The notes under the pieces: model-generated
Seen by the model: only the letters and a program-made list of their open reading frames with translations
Databases searched by the model: none
What the model was told of the DNA's origin: nothing
Assembly (NCBI GenBank): GCA_965221795.1
Contig: OZ244914.1
Coordinates: forward strand, 682,001-746,000
Length of the DNA stretch: 64,000 nt
Direction of reading: 5' to 3'
Origin: VYFG01 sp965221795
GTDB lineage: Bacteria; Pseudomonadota; Gammaproteobacteria; Arenicellales; Poriferihabitantaceae
Shown here: positions 36,229 to 46,752 of the stretch, piece by piece
How positions within the stretch are numbered: position 1 is the first letter of the stretch
How the letters are laid out: every line of letters starts with the position of its first letter
Translations under genes and position numbers: made by a program

Positions 36229-39114
36229 TCATTCCGCCTCGGCGTGGTAGACGCCGGCGGCTACGCCATCAGAGAACTCGGCCCGGAAGCCGCCGTAGAA
36301 GCCGACAGGGCGCTCGCCCGGTTCGCCATAGCCGACTCCCGACCAGTTGCCCGCGAGACCGGCAGTAAAGTCGCCGTTCACAACACCAGCAAAGGGGGTC
36401 ATAGAATCACTGTCGATATCAGGATTTGTGCGTTGCGCCAGGGTCTCCGAGTCCAGCCCCATGCTCCATTCAGAACTGACGTGCGCGGTGCCCTGCTCCG
36501 CAGGGTTGGCGGACCGGAAGTTGTCAATCGTACCCGTGAGCGTCGCGGCACTGCCGAAGGTAGCATCCAACTTCACATCCGCCTCGAAGTGGCCGGAGGC
36601 CGTCGTTCCGTCGGTTTGACGGGCCGAGAGACCCTGTGCCGTGCCGCGATAGCTGGCACTATTGGTGCGGCTTCCGGTGGTCACGTCCACGACGGTACCC
36701 AGATCATCCGTACCGGACTGCGGCCCGACCACGCCGGCGAGCAGCGAGAGAGTCAGACTGCCCCCCGTGTCGCTCAGCCACATGCCGTAGTCGACAAATC
36801 CGACCACCTTATAGATACCGTCGCTGTCGGCATCCTCATACCGGAACAGTTCGGGATCCCTGCCGCGGCGCCTCTCATTATCTACTCCGTTCCTGGTCGG
36901 CGTGAACAGCCACTGGTTTGAGTCGGTACTCACCTCGTCGAAGTACAGAGTCCCGTGGATGCCCTTGTAGATACCCTCATAGTGCTGGCCGCGGGTCGGC
37001 GTGGCATCATAAGTGCTTTGTTGTTGCGCATCCGTCAGAACGAAGTCGGCCGCTGCCGGTTTCGCATCCAGAACCTTCGCCCGGTGGCGGGTGCTTTCGA
37101 GGTTGAGGGAGTCTGATCCGTCTGCAAATTTGTCTTGAAGTTCTTTAAGATCAGAAAATAATGGCTGATCCTTATTATTCGGTTGCGGCGGGGAGACAAT
37201 GGTGCGGGAAATGACGTTCCCCAGCGCTTGCCAGGCATCCATCGTGTTCGCCGGGCGATCCGGGCGGGCAAAGACGGAATCCGGATCGCCCTGTTCCCGT
37301 TCCACCAATGTGATGAAGTTGGCACCGGTTCCCAGGAGAGTAGCATGACTCATAACGTTGGCTTTGAATTGGTCCTCCAGATACTCGCGCACCTTCTCGG
37401 CCTTCTGATTCTCGAGCCGGGCCCGGGTGGGGTCGACATTGCTGAGGATGAGCCGCAACTCTTTCTCGTCACCTGGTGTTTTCGGATCATCCGGATTCCC
37501 TTCCAGCACCCACCTGGCGGCTTTCTGGTTGTCCGTGATGGAATCGATCTCGGTCTCGATGGCCGGGACATCGATGATCCGCAGCCGGTCGGCCTCGTTC
37601 TCGAGATCGATGACCTTCTGCTCAGCGGCTTCGGCTTCTGCATTCTTAGCGTTAACCTCTTTCTGCTTGTCGTCGATGGCTTCCTGCAGCTCCTCTGACC
37701 TGTCGATCTCGGCCTGCTTGGTCGTGCGCTCGCCCTGCTTGGTCGTGAGCATGCCCTGCTTGGTCGTGAGCATGTTCTGCTTGGTCGTGAGCTCGCCGGC
37801 CTTGGTGAAGCCTAGGGTGGTGCAGCTCTCAAGGTCGCTGCAGCCATCCGGGATGTTGAACAGGTCGACGTTCATGATCCAGGTGTTCAAGGTCGTGATC
37901 TCGGCGGTCAAATCGTTGATCTCGCCGTCCAGCGCGGCGATCTCCGTGTTCAGCTCGGCGATCTCCATGTCCAGCTTGGCGACCTCATCCTCACGCAACT
38001 GGAGCAATACACCATTGAGATCCGGGGGTGGCAACGCAGAGAGCTCGCCCCGAAGCCTGGTGACCTCGTCGCGGGCGTCGGTGGCGAATTCGTCCCGCTC
38101 GTGGATCACGCCACGCTGGCGGTCGCCCAGGCGTCTGGCCTCGACCTCAAGCGCGTCCTTGGCCTCCTTGGCCTTGTCGATGTACTGCTGGAAGGCGGCA
38201 ATAAGGGACTTGATCGCTGTGCGGTCAGCCCAGGCCGCATCGGCGATGCCCTGACTGACCCCCTGGGCCCCGACGAGGACGGCAACGCCCTGTTCGCCGG
38301 CTTCAATGAACGCCTCGAGGGAGGCACCTTGGGTGGCATCCGGGGTGTGGCCGTACTGGCCGAGGACACGCTGGAATTGCTCCCTCAATTCGTCTTCTGT
38401 CAGGGTGGCCCATGTGTGATCGAGACCTTCGCGGATCTCAGCAATCATCGTGCGGATGTCGTTGCTGGTGAGGCCGGCGTATCGGCCGTCCTGGTTGACT
38501 TTGTTGATGCGTTCGGTGCGGCCGTCTTCATCCACGCCAGGGATCACGTAGGTGGACTCGAATACGTATTCTATGTTTGGGTTCGCGGGATCCTCGTCAT
38601 GGTCCCAGAGGACGCCTTTGAGTGCACTGGAATCGGAGGTGTCCCCTCCACCTCCGTTGACATTTCCTGGGGGTAGGGTGCCAACTGTCCCGCCCCCACC
38701 ACCGCCGCCAGACGAAGGCGTACCGGAAGTGGTGCCGGAACCGGAATCAGGATCGGGATCGGTGTCCTCGGGAGTCATGGCCACACCAAGCGTGCCCATG
38801 AGCCGGATGGTGTCGTCGTTGATCCTGATGATGCAGGGCGGTGTCGTGCACCGCAGGGTCAGACCAAGGTCGCTGACCTCAAGGCCGTCGGCGGGGACAT
38901 TGATCGTGTCACCCACAACGTCCCTGAGGGCGGTGAGCTGTGCCGGGGGAAGGCGGTAGGTACCGGGCAGTACCGTAATATCGTCCGCAAGTGTCAGGTC
39001 CCGGGGGTTGTCGGTGTTAGTAGTGGAGGAACCGCCGCCACAGCCCGTCAACAGGACCAGCGCCGCCACCAGGGCCACCGCCAATCCCAACTCTCGCGTG
39101 CCAGATCTGTTCAT
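36229..39114 (-). CDS. large surface lipoprotein: coiled-coil stalk with TbpB-like C-terminal barrel
   Basis: 961 residues from the ATG at 39114; the signal ends in a lipobox (VALVAALVLLTGCGGGSS). Residues 130-170 are a Gly/Ser/Pro linker. About 330-570 is a coiled coil (VAKLDMEIAELNTEIAALDG) with a 7-residue repeat T-T-K-Q-x-x-L four times. The C-terminal 200 residues (SASYRGTAQGLSARQTDG ... GNWSGVGYG ... VGFYGGFRAEFSDGVAAGVY) resemble the beta-barrel of transferrin-binding-protein-B-like lipoproteins. Family and ligand unknown; probably surface-exposed. Confidence 0.7.
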   Translation of the reverse strand: MNRSGTRELGLAVALVAALVLLTGCGGGSSTTNTDNPRDLTLADDITVLPGTYRLPPAQLTALRDVVGDTINVPADGLEVSDLGLTLRCTTPPCIIRINDDTIRLMGTLGVAMTPEDTDPDPDSGSGTTSGTPSSGGGGGGGTVGTLPPGNVNGGGGDTSDSSALKGVLWDHDEDPANPNIEYVFESTYVIPGVDEDGRTERINKVNQDGRYAGLTSNDIRTMIAEIREGLDHTWATLTEDELREQFQRVLGQYGHTPDATQGASLEAFIEAGEQGVAVLVGAQGVSQGIADAAWADRTAIKSLIAAFQQYIDKAKEAKDALEVEARRLGDRQRGVIHERDEFATDARDEVTRLRGELSALPPPDLNGVLLQLREDEVAKLDMEIAELNTEIAALDGEINDLTAEITTLNTWIMNVDLFNIPDGCSDLESCTTLGFTKAGELTTKQNMLTTKQGMLTTKQGERTTKQAEIDRSEELQEAIDDKQKEVNAKNAEAEAAEQKVIDLENEADRLRIIDVPAIETEIDSITDNQKAARWVLEGNPDDPKTPGDEKELRLILSNVDPTRARLENQKAEKVREYLEDQFKANVMSHATLLGTGANFITLVEREQGDPDSVFARPDRPANTMDAWQALGNVISRTIVSPPQPNNKDQPLFSDLKELQDKFADGSDSLNLESTRHRAKVLDAKPAAADFVLTDAQQQSTYDATPTRGQHYEGIYKGIHGTLYFDEVSTDSNQWLFTPTRNGVDNERRRGRDPELFRYEDADSDGIYKVVGFVDYGMWLSDTGGSLTLSLLAGVVGPQSGTDDLGTVVDVTTGSRTNSASYRGTAQGLSARQTDGTTASGHFEADVKLDATFGSAATLTGTIDNFRSANPAEQGTAHVSSEWSMGLDSETLAQRTNPDIDSDSMTPFAGVVNGDFTAGLAGNWSGVGYGEPGERPVGFYGGFRAEFSDGVAAGVYHAEAE

Positions 39115-39476
39115 GTCGTACCGTCTTCGTGTCTTCAATTGGTTGTGCCGGATGCACCCGGCGGAATGCGTCTGCCCACAGGCTCCGTCGCCGCCTGTCG
39201 AACACCGACCCGATGATATCACAGAAAATCCCAATAGTAATCACCTTTCCGGGACCTTGTCAATGGCCCGGAATCCGGCCGGAATGCCCGAGTGAACATC
39301 GCAGAATCTCTCCGTGACTACGTTATTCGAGGCACTCCGGCACACTCAAGGCAAAATCAAGCCATCCAGTGGATAACAAACTTCCATGTTCGAGCAAAGG
39401 ATGGGACCATTCCATTGCATGGCTGATTGGTATAAAAAGTGTCTCATGGATTTTTTTCGTTTGATGACCTTCCCAT

Positions 39477-40715
39477 ATGACCAAAACCGAATTGCTGGAA
39501 TTAATTTCTCATGGTGAAAACTCTGGAGTGGAGTTCAAACATGATGATGTGCGCCCTGAACAAATCGCGAAGGAAATTGTGGCTTTTGCTAACTTTCAAG
39601 GCGGACAAGTCTTGTTGGGAGTTGAGGATGACGGCTCTATCAGCGGTATTCAGCGAGAACATCTTGAGCGTTGGTTAGTGGACACCGTATTGGGTCGTTA
39701 TATTCATCCCCGGATCATTCCGCATTATAAAGAGGTTCGGATGTCCGACAGTCAACGTGTCGCCGTGATTACCATCAGCACAGGAGTAACCAAACCTTAT
39801 GTGGTTCGTCACCGTGACCGGGAAGAGATCTATATCAGAACCGGGAGCACATCCAGATTGGCGACTCGTGAGCAACAGGCCCGATTATTTGCTTCGGGTG
39901 GCATGCTACCTACGGAGAAGCTTCCGGTTTCCGGCAGTGGGCTGGCAGACTTAAGCCAAGACCGATTGAAAGAGTACTTGTTGTCTATCGTTGGGGAAAA
40001 TAAGGTGCCGAGCAATAGCGAAGGCTGGCATACGCTTCTTTGCAAACTGGGTTTCATGACAGAGTCTGAAACCGGGTCACCTCCGGTATGCACGATTGCT
40101 GGCCTGGTGCTGTTTGGTCTCTCTCCACGACGATTGCTCCCCAATGCAGGCATTCGCTGGATGGCATTTGGAGGAAACGACAAAAGCTACAGGTCTCTGG
40201 ATGATAGATTATTTGATGAACCGCTGGTTCCGGTTCGAAGTGTCTCTTCTGGAGCCGGCGGACGGATTGTAGAAAATGGTCTTTTCGAGAGTCTTTTTAT
40301 GGCGATGCGACCATTTGTATCAGAAGAACTGGACGATTTGGATGACTCACTCCGACGACAAAGGTCCTGGGCTTATCCTCTGGAGGCACTTCGGGAGTCC
40401 GTCATCAATGCAGTCGCCCATCGCGACTGGACGCGATATGAGGAAATCGAGGTAGTGAGGTACTCTGACCGTCTCGCCGTTCTGAGTCCTGGGTCACTGC
40501 AAAACTCAATGACTGTGGAAAAGATGATTGCGGGTCAGCGTTCACCGCGCAATCATTTGATTGTAGCGGTTCTTCGTGATTACGGTTATGTTGATTCGCG
40601 CGGCATGGGAGTGCGCAATAAAATGATCCCCCTCCTTTTGCAGAATAACGGTATTGCGCCAGAGTTTGAAGCGACCGAGGATTATCTCAAGACTGTTATG
40701 TATCAAAGTGCCTGA
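39477..40715 (+). CDS. Schlafen AlbA_2 / HATPase_c_4 (RecG-like N-terminal) protein
   Basis: 412 residues. The N-terminal AlbA_2 domain reads SGVEFKHDDVRPEQIAKEIV and FANFQGGQVLLGVEDDGSISG, then a DREEIYIRTGSTSRLATREQ block. The C-terminal GHKL-like region has ALRESVINAVAHRDW, AVLSPGSLQNS and GYVDSRGMGVRNKM. Proteins of this type are often encoded in defence or stress loci and are predicted to bind nucleic acid; the exact role is unknown. A TATAAA box lies about 45 bases upstream. Appears intact. Confidence 0.8.
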   Translation: MTKTELLELISHGENSGVEFKHDDVRPEQIAKEIVAFANFQGGQVLLGVEDDGSISGIQREHLERWLVDTVLGRYIHPRIIPHYKEVRMSDSQRVAVITISTGVTKPYVVRHRDREEIYIRTGSTSRLATREQQARLFASGGMLPTEKLPVSGSGLADLSQDRLKEYLLSIVGENKVPSNSEGWHTLLCKLGFMTESETGSPPVCTIAGLVLFGLSPRRLLPNAGIRWMAFGGNDKSYRSLDDRLFDEPLVPVRSVSSGAGGRIVENGLFESLFMAMRPFVSEELDDLDDSLRRQRSWAYPLEALRESVINAVAHRDWTRYEEIEVVRYSDRLAVLSPGSLQNSMTVEKMIAGQRSPRNHLIVAVLRDYGYVDSRGMGVRNKMIPLLLQNNGIAPEFEATEDYLKTVMYQSA

Positions 40716-41205
40716 ACTGAATCCATAACTCCATTGTTCAGGTGTCTGCCGCGCCTGGACAGGTCTCGTTTGTATTATTGGCTGATTGCCAGTCAAAGCC
40801 TGCCTTCAATCCTTGCGCTTCGTAGCGGAAGCCTCCTCTTGCGTGTATCATGCGGTTCGCTCGGTTCCCTTATCTCTGATGGGACCAGCCAGTCACCTTC
40901 CCGTTCCCGGCCTTCCTGTTCCAGTGCCATTGACTGGCCTATCCTCTTGGATTTCCTATTGGCGGCCGTGGGACGTGGTATGAACTTCGGTCACTGCCCT
41001 GCCTCGGTGGTTGAATGACCCGACGACCGAAGCCACCTCGTTTGATGTCCGATAATGGCCGCTACCGGACATTCCGACAACCGGTAGGGAACCGGGAATC
41101 CCCCGACCTCGCAGTCATCGATATCGACGCAGCCCCGGACATCTCCATGACCTCGGAATGCCTGACGAAAGTCATCACCGCGTCCAGGCCGAACAGAAAT
41201 TCTCT
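40716..41205. other. 500 bases without an assignable gene
   Basis: Short open frames only; the frame at 41015-41180 (SDNGRYRTFRQPVGNRESPD) has no recognised relatives and shades into the antisense of the GIY-YIG gene. Confidence 0.35.
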
Positions 41206-41773
41206 TTACTCTGCATTTCTTGCTATTTCAAGACATTCTTTGCGCAACTTTTCCAGCGGCTCGAATTTCTTCGGACTGTTGTCCAAATTTAGCAATGGAC
41301 AAAGATTCTTGATGAGATATTTGTTACAGCAGTCAATGAACTCGGCTTCAGGGATTACATACCAGCGAACTTGAATAGAGGAGTCGATCCAATCGATTAT
41401 CTTCCTCTTATCCTGCGCTGTAAACACATAATTATTCTGATTACTTTTACCAACTAAAGAGCCTCTTCTCGGCTTGTATCCAAGTACAGCGCCGATACTC
41501 CGAAAAAAAACTTGAATGACCTCTACCGGACAAATGCTGCTCAATTAAGCGCTTCCTCAGGGTTTGAGTCTTTGCTTTACCCAGATAAATCAGATTTGTC
41601 TCACGCTCGTATAACTCCTGCCTGAAATCGTCTGGAAAAGCCTCTGGTGAATCGATGAAAATTGAATAAAGTCCCGACTCTTCAGGAATGACCTGCTTTG
41701 CTTGTTCGGGCTTCATCAGTGACCCCCGTTCCGTCAATTCGAACTGGGCATTATCAAATGATATCTTCATCAT
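41206..41773 (-). pseudogene. GIY-YIG-domain protein, frameshifted at an A8 tract
   Basis: The first frame from 41773 (MMKISFDNAQFELTERGSLM) contains ESGLYSIFIDSPEAF, LIYLGKAKTQTLRKRLIEQH and GHSSFF, a GIY-YIG domain. At the run of eight A (plus strand, about 41505-41512) it shifts, and the second frame continues RSIGAVLGYKPRRGS through QVRWYVIPEAEFIDCCNKYL to the stop at 41206. A single-base change in the homopolymer would restore one protein of about 188 residues. It may be real, phase-variable or a sequencing error. Confidence 0.65.
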
Positions 41774-41791
41774 GCTAACCGGGTCGACTGG

Positions 41792-42277
41792 TTAAGATCG
41801 ATAGGTGATTTCCAGCACTTCATAAAGCCGCTGGCCGCTGGGAGCGGAAAATCTCACCTCATCGCCCTCTTGCTTGCCCAACAAGGCCTTGCCAATGGGG
41901 GAACTGATTGATATCCGCCCCTCTTCGATGGCTGATTCGAGATTTCCGACCAGCTGATAGGTCACTTCCTCATCCTGGTCGATGTCGTATAGTTTGACCC
42001 AGGCTCCAAATACCACCTTGCCCGAACTTCCGAGACTGCCCGGGTCAATGACCTCGGCGACGGCAAGACATCTCTCCAGTTCGGCAATCCGCCCCTCAAT
42101 GAATGCTTGTTGTTCCTTGGCGGCGTCATATTCCGCGTTTTCGGACAGATCCCCATGGGATCTCGCTTCTGCAATGGAGGCGATGATCTTGGGCCGTTCC
42201 TCACTCTTCAGGGACTTCAGCTCCGCTCGGAGTCGTTCCGCCCCGGCCGCTGTCAAGATGACTCGATCCGCACTCAT
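41792..42277 (-). CDS. greA: transcription elongation factor GreA
   Basis: 161 residues. The N-terminal coiled coil (AAGAERLRAELKSLKSEERP) ends in the acidic tip GDLSENAEYDAAKEQQ, and the FKBP-like C-terminal domain includes ISISSPIGKALLGKQEGDEV. It rescues backtracked RNA polymerase by stimulating transcript cleavage. Placed after carB as in many gammaproteobacteria. Confidence 0.96.
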   Translation of the reverse strand: MSADRVILTAAGAERLRAELKSLKSEERPKIIASIAEARSHGDLSENAEYDAAKEQQAFIEGRIAELERCLAVAEVIDPGSLGSSGKVVFGAWVKLYDIDQDEEVTYQLVGNLESAIEEGRISISSPIGKALLGKQEGDEVRFSAPSGQRLYEVLEITYRS

Positions 42278-42325
42278 GCTGTCAGTCTCGCCAAAATACC
42301 TGTATCATGTCCTGCAAACCGGAAG

Positions 42326-45300
42326 TCAATGCAGCGCAACGTCTCGGTGCAAGGACTGCAGTTGGTTGATGGATACCCTGCTGGCTGCCCGATGGGCTTC
42401 CACCGCTGCTCTCGCGCCGGCGATGGTGGTGAAGTAGGTGACCCGATGCAACAGGGCTTCCCGGCGGATTGTATAGGAATCCCGCAGGCTTTGCTTGCCG
42501 GAAGTGGTATTGACAATCAGCGCAAACTCATCATTCTTGATTCGGTCTACCACATGGGGGCGGCCTTCTATGACCTTGTTCACGCGGGTGACCGCAATGC
42601 CGGCAGACGCCAGTACCCGGGAGGTTCCGTCAGTAGCCATAATCTGAAATCCGGCATCAGCAAGGTACCGCGCAACCGGAATGACGGCCTGCTGGTCTTC
42701 CCGGCGCACACTGATCAGCACCACACCCTCACGGGGAATGGAATAACTGGCCCCTTGGGTGGCTTTATCAAACGCTTCCCCGAAAGTTTGCCCAATCCCC
42801 ATGACTTCACCGGTACTTTTCATTTCCGGTCCCAGCACAGTATCCACCCCCGGAAACTTGATAAAGGGGAAAACAGACTCCTTGACCGAATAGTAGTTTG
42901 GCACCCAGTTTTTATTGACGCCTTGTTCCGCAAGGGATCGTCCAACCATACAACGCGCCGCAATTTTGGCCAGCGGCCGGGAGGTTGCCTTGGAGACAAA
43001 TGGTACAGTCCGGGACGCTCTGGGATTCACTTCCAGCACGTAAATGTCGCTCCCCTGGACGGCAAACTGCACATTCATCAGGCCGACCACATTGAGGGCT
43101 AATGCCATGGCCTGGGTCTGGCGGGTCATTTCCGTCTGCAACGATTCCGTCAGGCTGAACGGCGGTAACGAGCAAGCCGAATCTCCCGAATGCACACCAG
43201 CCTCCTCAATATGTTCCATGATGCCACCGATCATGGCCTCTTTGCCATCGCTGATGGCATCAACATCCACCTCCGTTGCATCATCCAAAAACCGATCCAA
43301 CAGCACGGGGGAGTCAAACGAGACCCGCAAGGCAGAGGTCATGTAGGCTTGCAGCTCTTTTTCATGGTGGACGATTTCCATGGCCCGTCCGCCGAGCACA
43401 TAGGACGGACGTACCACCAAAGGATAACCGATTTCTTCCGCATACCGGAGCGCCTCTTCCAGAGTGGTTGCCGTTCGGTTGGGCGGTTGCAACAGGCGAA
43501 GGTCCTGAATCAGCTGTTGGAAATACTCCCGGTCTTCTGCACAATGAATGGATTCGGGAGACGTACCGAGGATCGGCGCACCCGCCTCTTTTAGCCCTCT
43601 CGCCAACTTCAGCGGTGTCTGCCCTCCATACTGCACAATCACTCCCCAAGGGTTTTCCACCCGGATGATTTCGAGCACATCTTCCAGCGTAAGCGGCTCG
43701 AAGTACAATCGATCGGAGGTGTCATAGTCAGTGGAAACCGTTTCCGGATTGCAGTTGATCATGATGGTCTCATACCCCTCTGTGCGCAAGGCCATGGACG
43801 CATGCACACAGCAATAATCAAACTCGATCCCCTGCCCGATCCGATTGGGACCCCCTCCCAGCACGATGACTTTTCGGCGATCCGTGGGGTCCGACTCGCA
43901 TTCTTCGTCGTAACTCGAATACAGGTATGCTGTGGAAGTATCGAATTCTGCGGCACAGGAATCCACCCGTTTGAAGATCGGGTGAATCCGATGTGCATAG
44001 CGGCATTGTCGAACCGCCTCCTCGGTCGTGTCCAAAAGATGCGCCAGCCGCCGGTCCGAAAACCCTTTCTGCTTCCACATGCGCAAGACTTCTGGCACGA
44101 CGTTCTCCAGGCCCTGCCCGCGAATGGTCTCCTCCGTCCGAACCAGGTCCTCAAACTCCGCCAGGAACCAGGGATCAATGCCGGTCAGGCGATACACCTG
44201 TTCCCGGGGCATACCGGCACGAAACGCTTCTGCCATGAACCAGACCCGCTTGGCACCGGGAATGCGTAATTTGGCCGACAGGAGATCGGCCAGCGCCTCC
44301 CCGCTTTCTTCAAGTACCAGGTCATCCAATCCATCTGAGCCGATCTCCAACGCGCGAAGGGCTTTCTGGAACGATTCCTGAAATGTCCGCCCGATGGCCA
44401 TGACTTCTCCGACCGACTTCATCTGGGTAGTCAGGGAGGCATCAGCCTGGGGAAATTTCTCAAAGTCAAACCGGGGAATCTTGGTGACTACATAATCGAT
44501 CGCGGGCTCAAACGATGCCGGCGTCCGGCCACCCGTGATCTCATTGCGCAGTTCATCCAGCGTGAATCCCACGGCCAGTTTGGCCGCCACTTTGGCAATC
44601 GGAAAGCCGGTTGCTTTCGACGCCAGAGCCGAAGATCGTGACACCCGGGGATTCATCTCGATGATGATCAGCTTTCCATTATCGGGATTGATCGCGAACT
44701 GGACATTCGACCCTCCCGTATCCACACCGATTTCCCGTAGCACGGCAATGCTGGCATCACGCATGATCTGATATTCCTTATCGGTCAGGGTCTGTGCCGG
44801 GGCCACCGTGATGGAGTCACCCGTATGCACCCCCATCGGATCAAAATTCTCAATCGCACAGACGATGATGCAATTATCCACCCGATCACGGACCACTTCC
44901 ATCTCAAATTCCTTCCAGCCCAGAATGCTCTCCTCGACCAACAGTTCCCGAGTCGGTGAGGCATCCAGGCCACGGCGACAAATCTCGTCGAACTCCTCAT
45001 GGTTATACGCAATGCCGCCCCCAGACCCACCCAGAGTAAACGAAGGCCGAATAATGGCCGGGAAGCCTACTCGGGTCAGGATATCGCGTGCTTTCTCAAG
45101 ATCATGGGCAATTTCCCCACGCACGGTCTCCAGGCCAATACGGCCCATGGCGTCACGAAACTGTTCCCGGTCTTCTGCTTTGTCAATGGCATCCCGGGTG
45201 GCACCGATCATTTCCACGCCATACCGTTCCAGAATGCCAAGGCGGTGGAGGTCCAAAGCACAGTTCAGTGCCGTCTGGCCACCCATGGTAGGCAGGACAG

Positions 45301-45553
45301 CGTCCGGCTTCTCCACCCGGATAACCTGTTCCAGGGTTTGCCATCGAATGGGTTCAATATAGGTTGCATCGGCAAAATCCGGATCGGTCATGATCGTCGC
45401 TGGATTGGAGTTGACCAGAATCACCCGATATCCCTCCTCTTTGAGCGCCTTGCAGGCCTGCACACCGGAATAATCGAACTCACAGGCCTGACCGATGATG
45501 ATGGGGCCTGCCCCAATGATCAGAATCGACTGGAGATCTTCGCGTTTGCTCAT
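42326..45553 (-). CDS. carB: carbamoyl-phosphate synthase large subunit
   Basis: 1075 residues, full length. Two ATP-grasp halves (for example RPSFTLGGSGGGIAYN and RPSYVLGGRAMEIVHH) and a C-terminal MGS-like allosteric domain (from about residue 935). It forms carbamoyl phosphate from bicarbonate, ATP and ammonia from CarA, for pyrimidine and arginine synthesis. The start overlaps the carA stop by four bases (ATGA), so translation is coupled. Confidence 0.97.
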   Translation of the reverse strand: MSKREDLQSILIIGAGPIIIGQACEFDYSGVQACKALKEEGYRVILVNSNPATIMTDPDFADATYIEPIRWQTLEQVIRVEKPDAVLPTMGGQTALNCALDLHRLGILERYGVEMIGATRDAIDKAEDREQFRDAMGRIGLETVRGEIAHDLEKARDILTRVGFPAIIRPSFTLGGSGGGIAYNHEEFDEICRRGLDASPTRELLVEESILGWKEFEMEVVRDRVDNCIIVCAIENFDPMGVHTGDSITVAPAQTLTDKEYQIMRDASIAVLREIGVDTGGSNVQFAINPDNGKLIIIEMNPRVSRSSALASKATGFPIAKVAAKLAVGFTLDELRNEITGGRTPASFEPAIDYVVTKIPRFDFEKFPQADASLTTQMKSVGEVMAIGRTFQESFQKALRALEIGSDGLDDLVLEESGEALADLLSAKLRIPGAKRVWFMAEAFRAGMPREQVYRLTGIDPWFLAEFEDLVRTEETIRGQGLENVVPEVLRMWKQKGFSDRRLAHLLDTTEEAVRQCRYAHRIHPIFKRVDSCAAEFDTSTAYLYSSYDEECESDPTDRRKVIVLGGGPNRIGQGIEFDYCCVHASMALRTEGYETIMINCNPETVSTDYDTSDRLYFEPLTLEDVLEIIRVENPWGVIVQYGGQTPLKLARGLKEAGAPILGTSPESIHCAEDREYFQQLIQDLRLLQPPNRTATTLEEALRYAEEIGYPLVVRPSYVLGGRAMEIVHHEKELQAYMTSALRVSFDSPVLLDRFLDDATEVDVDAISDGKEAMIGGIMEHIEEAGVHSGDSACSLPPFSLTESLQTEMTRQTQAMALALNVVGLMNVQFAVQGSDIYVLEVNPRASRTVPFVSKATSRPLAKIAARCMVGRSLAEQGVNKNWVPNYYSVKESVFPFIKFPGVDTVLGPEMKSTGEVMGIGQTFGEAFDKATQGASYSIPREGVVLISVRREDQQAVIPVARYLADAGFQIMATDGTSRVLASAGIAVTRVNKVIEGRPHVVDRIKNDEFALIVNTTSGKQSLRDSYTIRREALLHRVTYFTTIAGARAAVEAHRAASRVSINQLQSLHRDVALH

Positions 45554-46701
45554 TCCCGACCTCCCTGCGCGAACGCCATCATGCCAATAAACCGATCAAA
45601 CAGGGAATGGAGGTCCCGGGGCCCCGGGCTCGCTTCTGGATGGCCTTGGAAAGAATATGCTGGATGATCCAGCAGTTCAATCCCCTGAATGGTACCGTCA
45701 AACAGGGAACGATGGGTCACTCGCACCCGGCGTGGCAAGGATGCCTCGTCTACAGTGAACCCATGGTTCTGGCTCGTGATCAATACTTTTCCCGTGTCAA
45801 TTTCCTGGACCGGATGATTGGCACCATGGTGACCAAACTTCATTTTCCGGGTTTCGGCCCCACTGGCCAGTGCAAGCAACTGGTGTCCCAGACAAATGCC
45901 AAACACCGGAATGTCTCGCTGCACGATCTCCCCAATAGCCCGGATCGCATAGTCACAGGGCTCTGGATCTCCTGGGCCATTCGACAGGAAAACACCATCC
46001 GGCTGCAGGGCAAGGATTTCTTCCGCCCCGGTTTCAGCCGGAACCACGGTGATCTCACAACCACGTTCTGCCAGCAGGCGCAAGATGTTGCGCTTGATAC
46101 CAAAATCACAGGCTACCACCCGGTACTGGGATTCTGGGGCTTCACCATGCCCCCCTTCCAATTGCCACTCCCCATTCCTCTTCTCCTGGTTCCAGCGGTA
46201 GGTCGTCTGAGTGGAGACCACTTTAGCCAGGTCCATGCCACCCAGTCCCGGGAATTCCTTCGCACGGGTCACCGCCAGTTCCAGGTCGACTTCTTCGCTG
46301 GCCAGGAGACACCCCGCCAGCGCGCCTTGAGTACGCAGGATTCGAGTCAGTCTCCGGGTGTCGATGTCACTGATTGCGACCACTCCCCGCAAGGCCAGAT
46401 ACTCGGGCAAGGTCTGCTGGGCACGCCAGTTGTGATGAGAGGACGGCAAGCTCCGGACAACCAGTCCGGCACTGAACACCCGAGCGGACTCCTCATCTTC
46501 TGTATTGGTGCCCACATTGCCGATATGAGGGTAGGTGAGAGTCACAATCTGGCTGGCATAGGAAGGGTCCGTCAGGATTTCCTGATAGCCCGTCATGGCG
46601 GTGTTGAACACCACTTCACCAACACGGCTGCCGCTGGCCCCGATTGATCGCCCACTGAATATGCTTCCATCTTCCAGTACCAACCACGCTTTTTGCTGCA
46701 A
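45550..46701 (-). CDS. carA: carbamoyl-phosphate synthase small subunit
   Basis: 383 residues. The N-terminal CPSase domain (AWLVLEDGSIFSGRSIGASG) and the class I glutaminase domain with nucleophile Cys in PVFGICLGHQLLALA and the HGAN/HPEASPGP catalytic His-Glu region are present. Supplies ammonia to CarB through the intersubunit tunnel. Preceded by a strong intrinsic-terminator-like hairpin at 46753-46788 that separates it from dapB. Confidence 0.97.
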   Translation of the reverse strand: MQQKAWLVLEDGSIFSGRSIGASGSRVGEVVFNTAMTGYQEILTDPSYASQIVTLTYPHIGNVGTNTEDEESARVFSAGLVVRSLPSSHHNWRAQQTLPEYLALRGVVAISDIDTRRLTRILRTQGALAGCLLASEEVDLELAVTRAKEFPGLGGMDLAKVVSTQTTYRWNQEKRNGEWQLEGGHGEAPESQYRVVACDFGIKRNILRLLAERGCEITVVPAETGAEEILALQPDGVFLSNGPGDPEPCDYAIRAIGEIVQRDIPVFGICLGHQLLALASGAETRKMKFGHHGANHPVQEIDTGKVLITSQNHGFTVDEASLPRRVRVTHRSLFDGTIQGIELLDHPAYSFQGHPEASPGPRDLHSLFDRFIGMMAFAQGGRE

Positions 46702-46752
46702 AACCTCCTCCTGTGAATGAGTTTGATCGAATCGACCATAAAACGCACCTCC

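Noticed and set aside
37720..37800. Short tandem repeats (TGCTTGGTCGTGAGC type) considered as a CRISPR-like array
   Set aside because: They are 30-base coding repeats of the TTKQ motif without spacers.
37427..38254. Ser-rich 275-codon plus-strand frame
   Set aside because: Antisense of the coiled-coil part of the large lipoprotein; repeats are explained by the TTKQ heptads.
42107..43102. 331-codon plus-strand frame over greA/carB
   Set aside because: Antisense to two unmistakable core genes.
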